Positions 6,065-6,272 of a DNA stretch of 6,272 nt are shown piece after piece. The notes under the pieces are model-generated. The model was not told the origin of the DNA. It worked only from the letters and a program-made list of their open reading frames with translations, and did not search any database. The translations under genes and the position numbers were made by a program. This stretch comes from JBEVNR01 sp040507985 (lineage in GTDB: Bacteria; Pseudomonadota; Alphaproteobacteria; Rickettsiales; UBA6187). Positions within the stretch are counted from its first letter, which is position 1. Each line of letters opens with the position of its first letter. The DNA lies in NCBI GenBank assembly GCA_040507985.1, contig JBEVNR010000045.1, positions 1 to 6,272 of the forward strand, written 5' to 3'.

Positions 6065-6272
6065 TCAGTTTCGCCATTTCTTGGAATTCCGTCAATCGCT
6101 ACGGACGTAACTCCGCCAGGTTCGCATCGCTTGTGACGTTAAATTGATTTTCTGTCGTTCCTTCTTTTTCATACGTGTGTTGAAGTAGCCGGCTATTTCA
6201 AAAAAAATAAAATTTTAAAAACCTCGTCCGCTCGGCGAAAAAAATGGTTCTTGACTAGCACCAAGACTTTCC
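6065..6272. other. AT-rich terminal spacer with a small palindrome
   Basis: I see no gene here. GAAGTAGCCGGCTATTTC (6182-6199) is a near-perfect palindrome around TAGCCGGCTA, followed by an A-rich tract (6201-6220). On the + strand the A-tract follows the hairpin, and on the - strand the matching T-run would precede it, so it is not a standard intrinsic terminator in either direction. The window ends before any new coding frame is evident. Confidence 0.45.

Noticed and set aside
1..6272. CRISPR array, tRNA, rRNA, transposase or toxin-antitoxin pair
   Set aside because: No regularly spaced direct repeats, no recognisable RNA gene, and no protein with transposase, integrase or toxin motifs was seen on either strand.

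Overview
The window looks like a piece of an alphaproteobacterial chromosome, probably from a host-associated or intracellular lineage of the Holosporales/Rickettsiales/Rhodospirillales type. Two genes carry this placement. One is a BamE-like lipoprotein with the TPT-x-G ... LIGNIGRF C-terminal signature seen in alphaproteobacterial BamE proteins. The other is a DUF2336 protein, a family largely confined to Alphaproteobacteria. GC-rich, CG-dinucleotide-rich coding sequence alternating with AT-rich spacers full of A and T runs fits the same picture. The exact genus cannot be read from the sequence. All five genes I support lie on the + strand.

Layout. (1) Positions 1-250 hold a degenerate repeat arm and a possible promoter. 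(2) 251-1267 is pseB, the UDP-GlcNAc-inverting 4,6-dehydratase that starts pseudaminic acid synthesis; no other pse gene is in view. (3) 1268-1594 is a non-coding spacer that begins with an inverted copy of the repeat found upstream of pseB, so pseB sits between two inverted repeat arms. (4) 1595-2746 encodes an unrecognised protein with a very acidic linker and what looks like a duplicated domain. (5) 2747-3035 is a spacer with a perfect 16-bp inverted repeat, an AT palindrome and a good promoter candidate. (6) 3036-3497 is bamE. (7) 3576-4733 is the DUF2336 gene, 78 bases downstream, with a hairpin sitting on the bamE stop codon. (8) 4871 or 4898 to 6064 encodes an unrecognised protein with four transmembrane segments and a beta-rich C-terminal domain. 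(9) 6065-6272 is an AT-rich spacer with no convincing gene.

The genes do not form one pathway. pseB serves surface glycan or flagellin glycosylation. BamE belongs to the outer-membrane beta-barrel assembly (BAM) complex. DUF2336 proteins are HEAT-like helical proteins of unknown function. The two unrecognised proteins are the real unknowns. The most unusual structure is the pair of modular inverted repeats around pseB, which resemble short dispersed palindromic elements that can be read through in frame. I did not find convincing evidence of a complete new multi-gene system.
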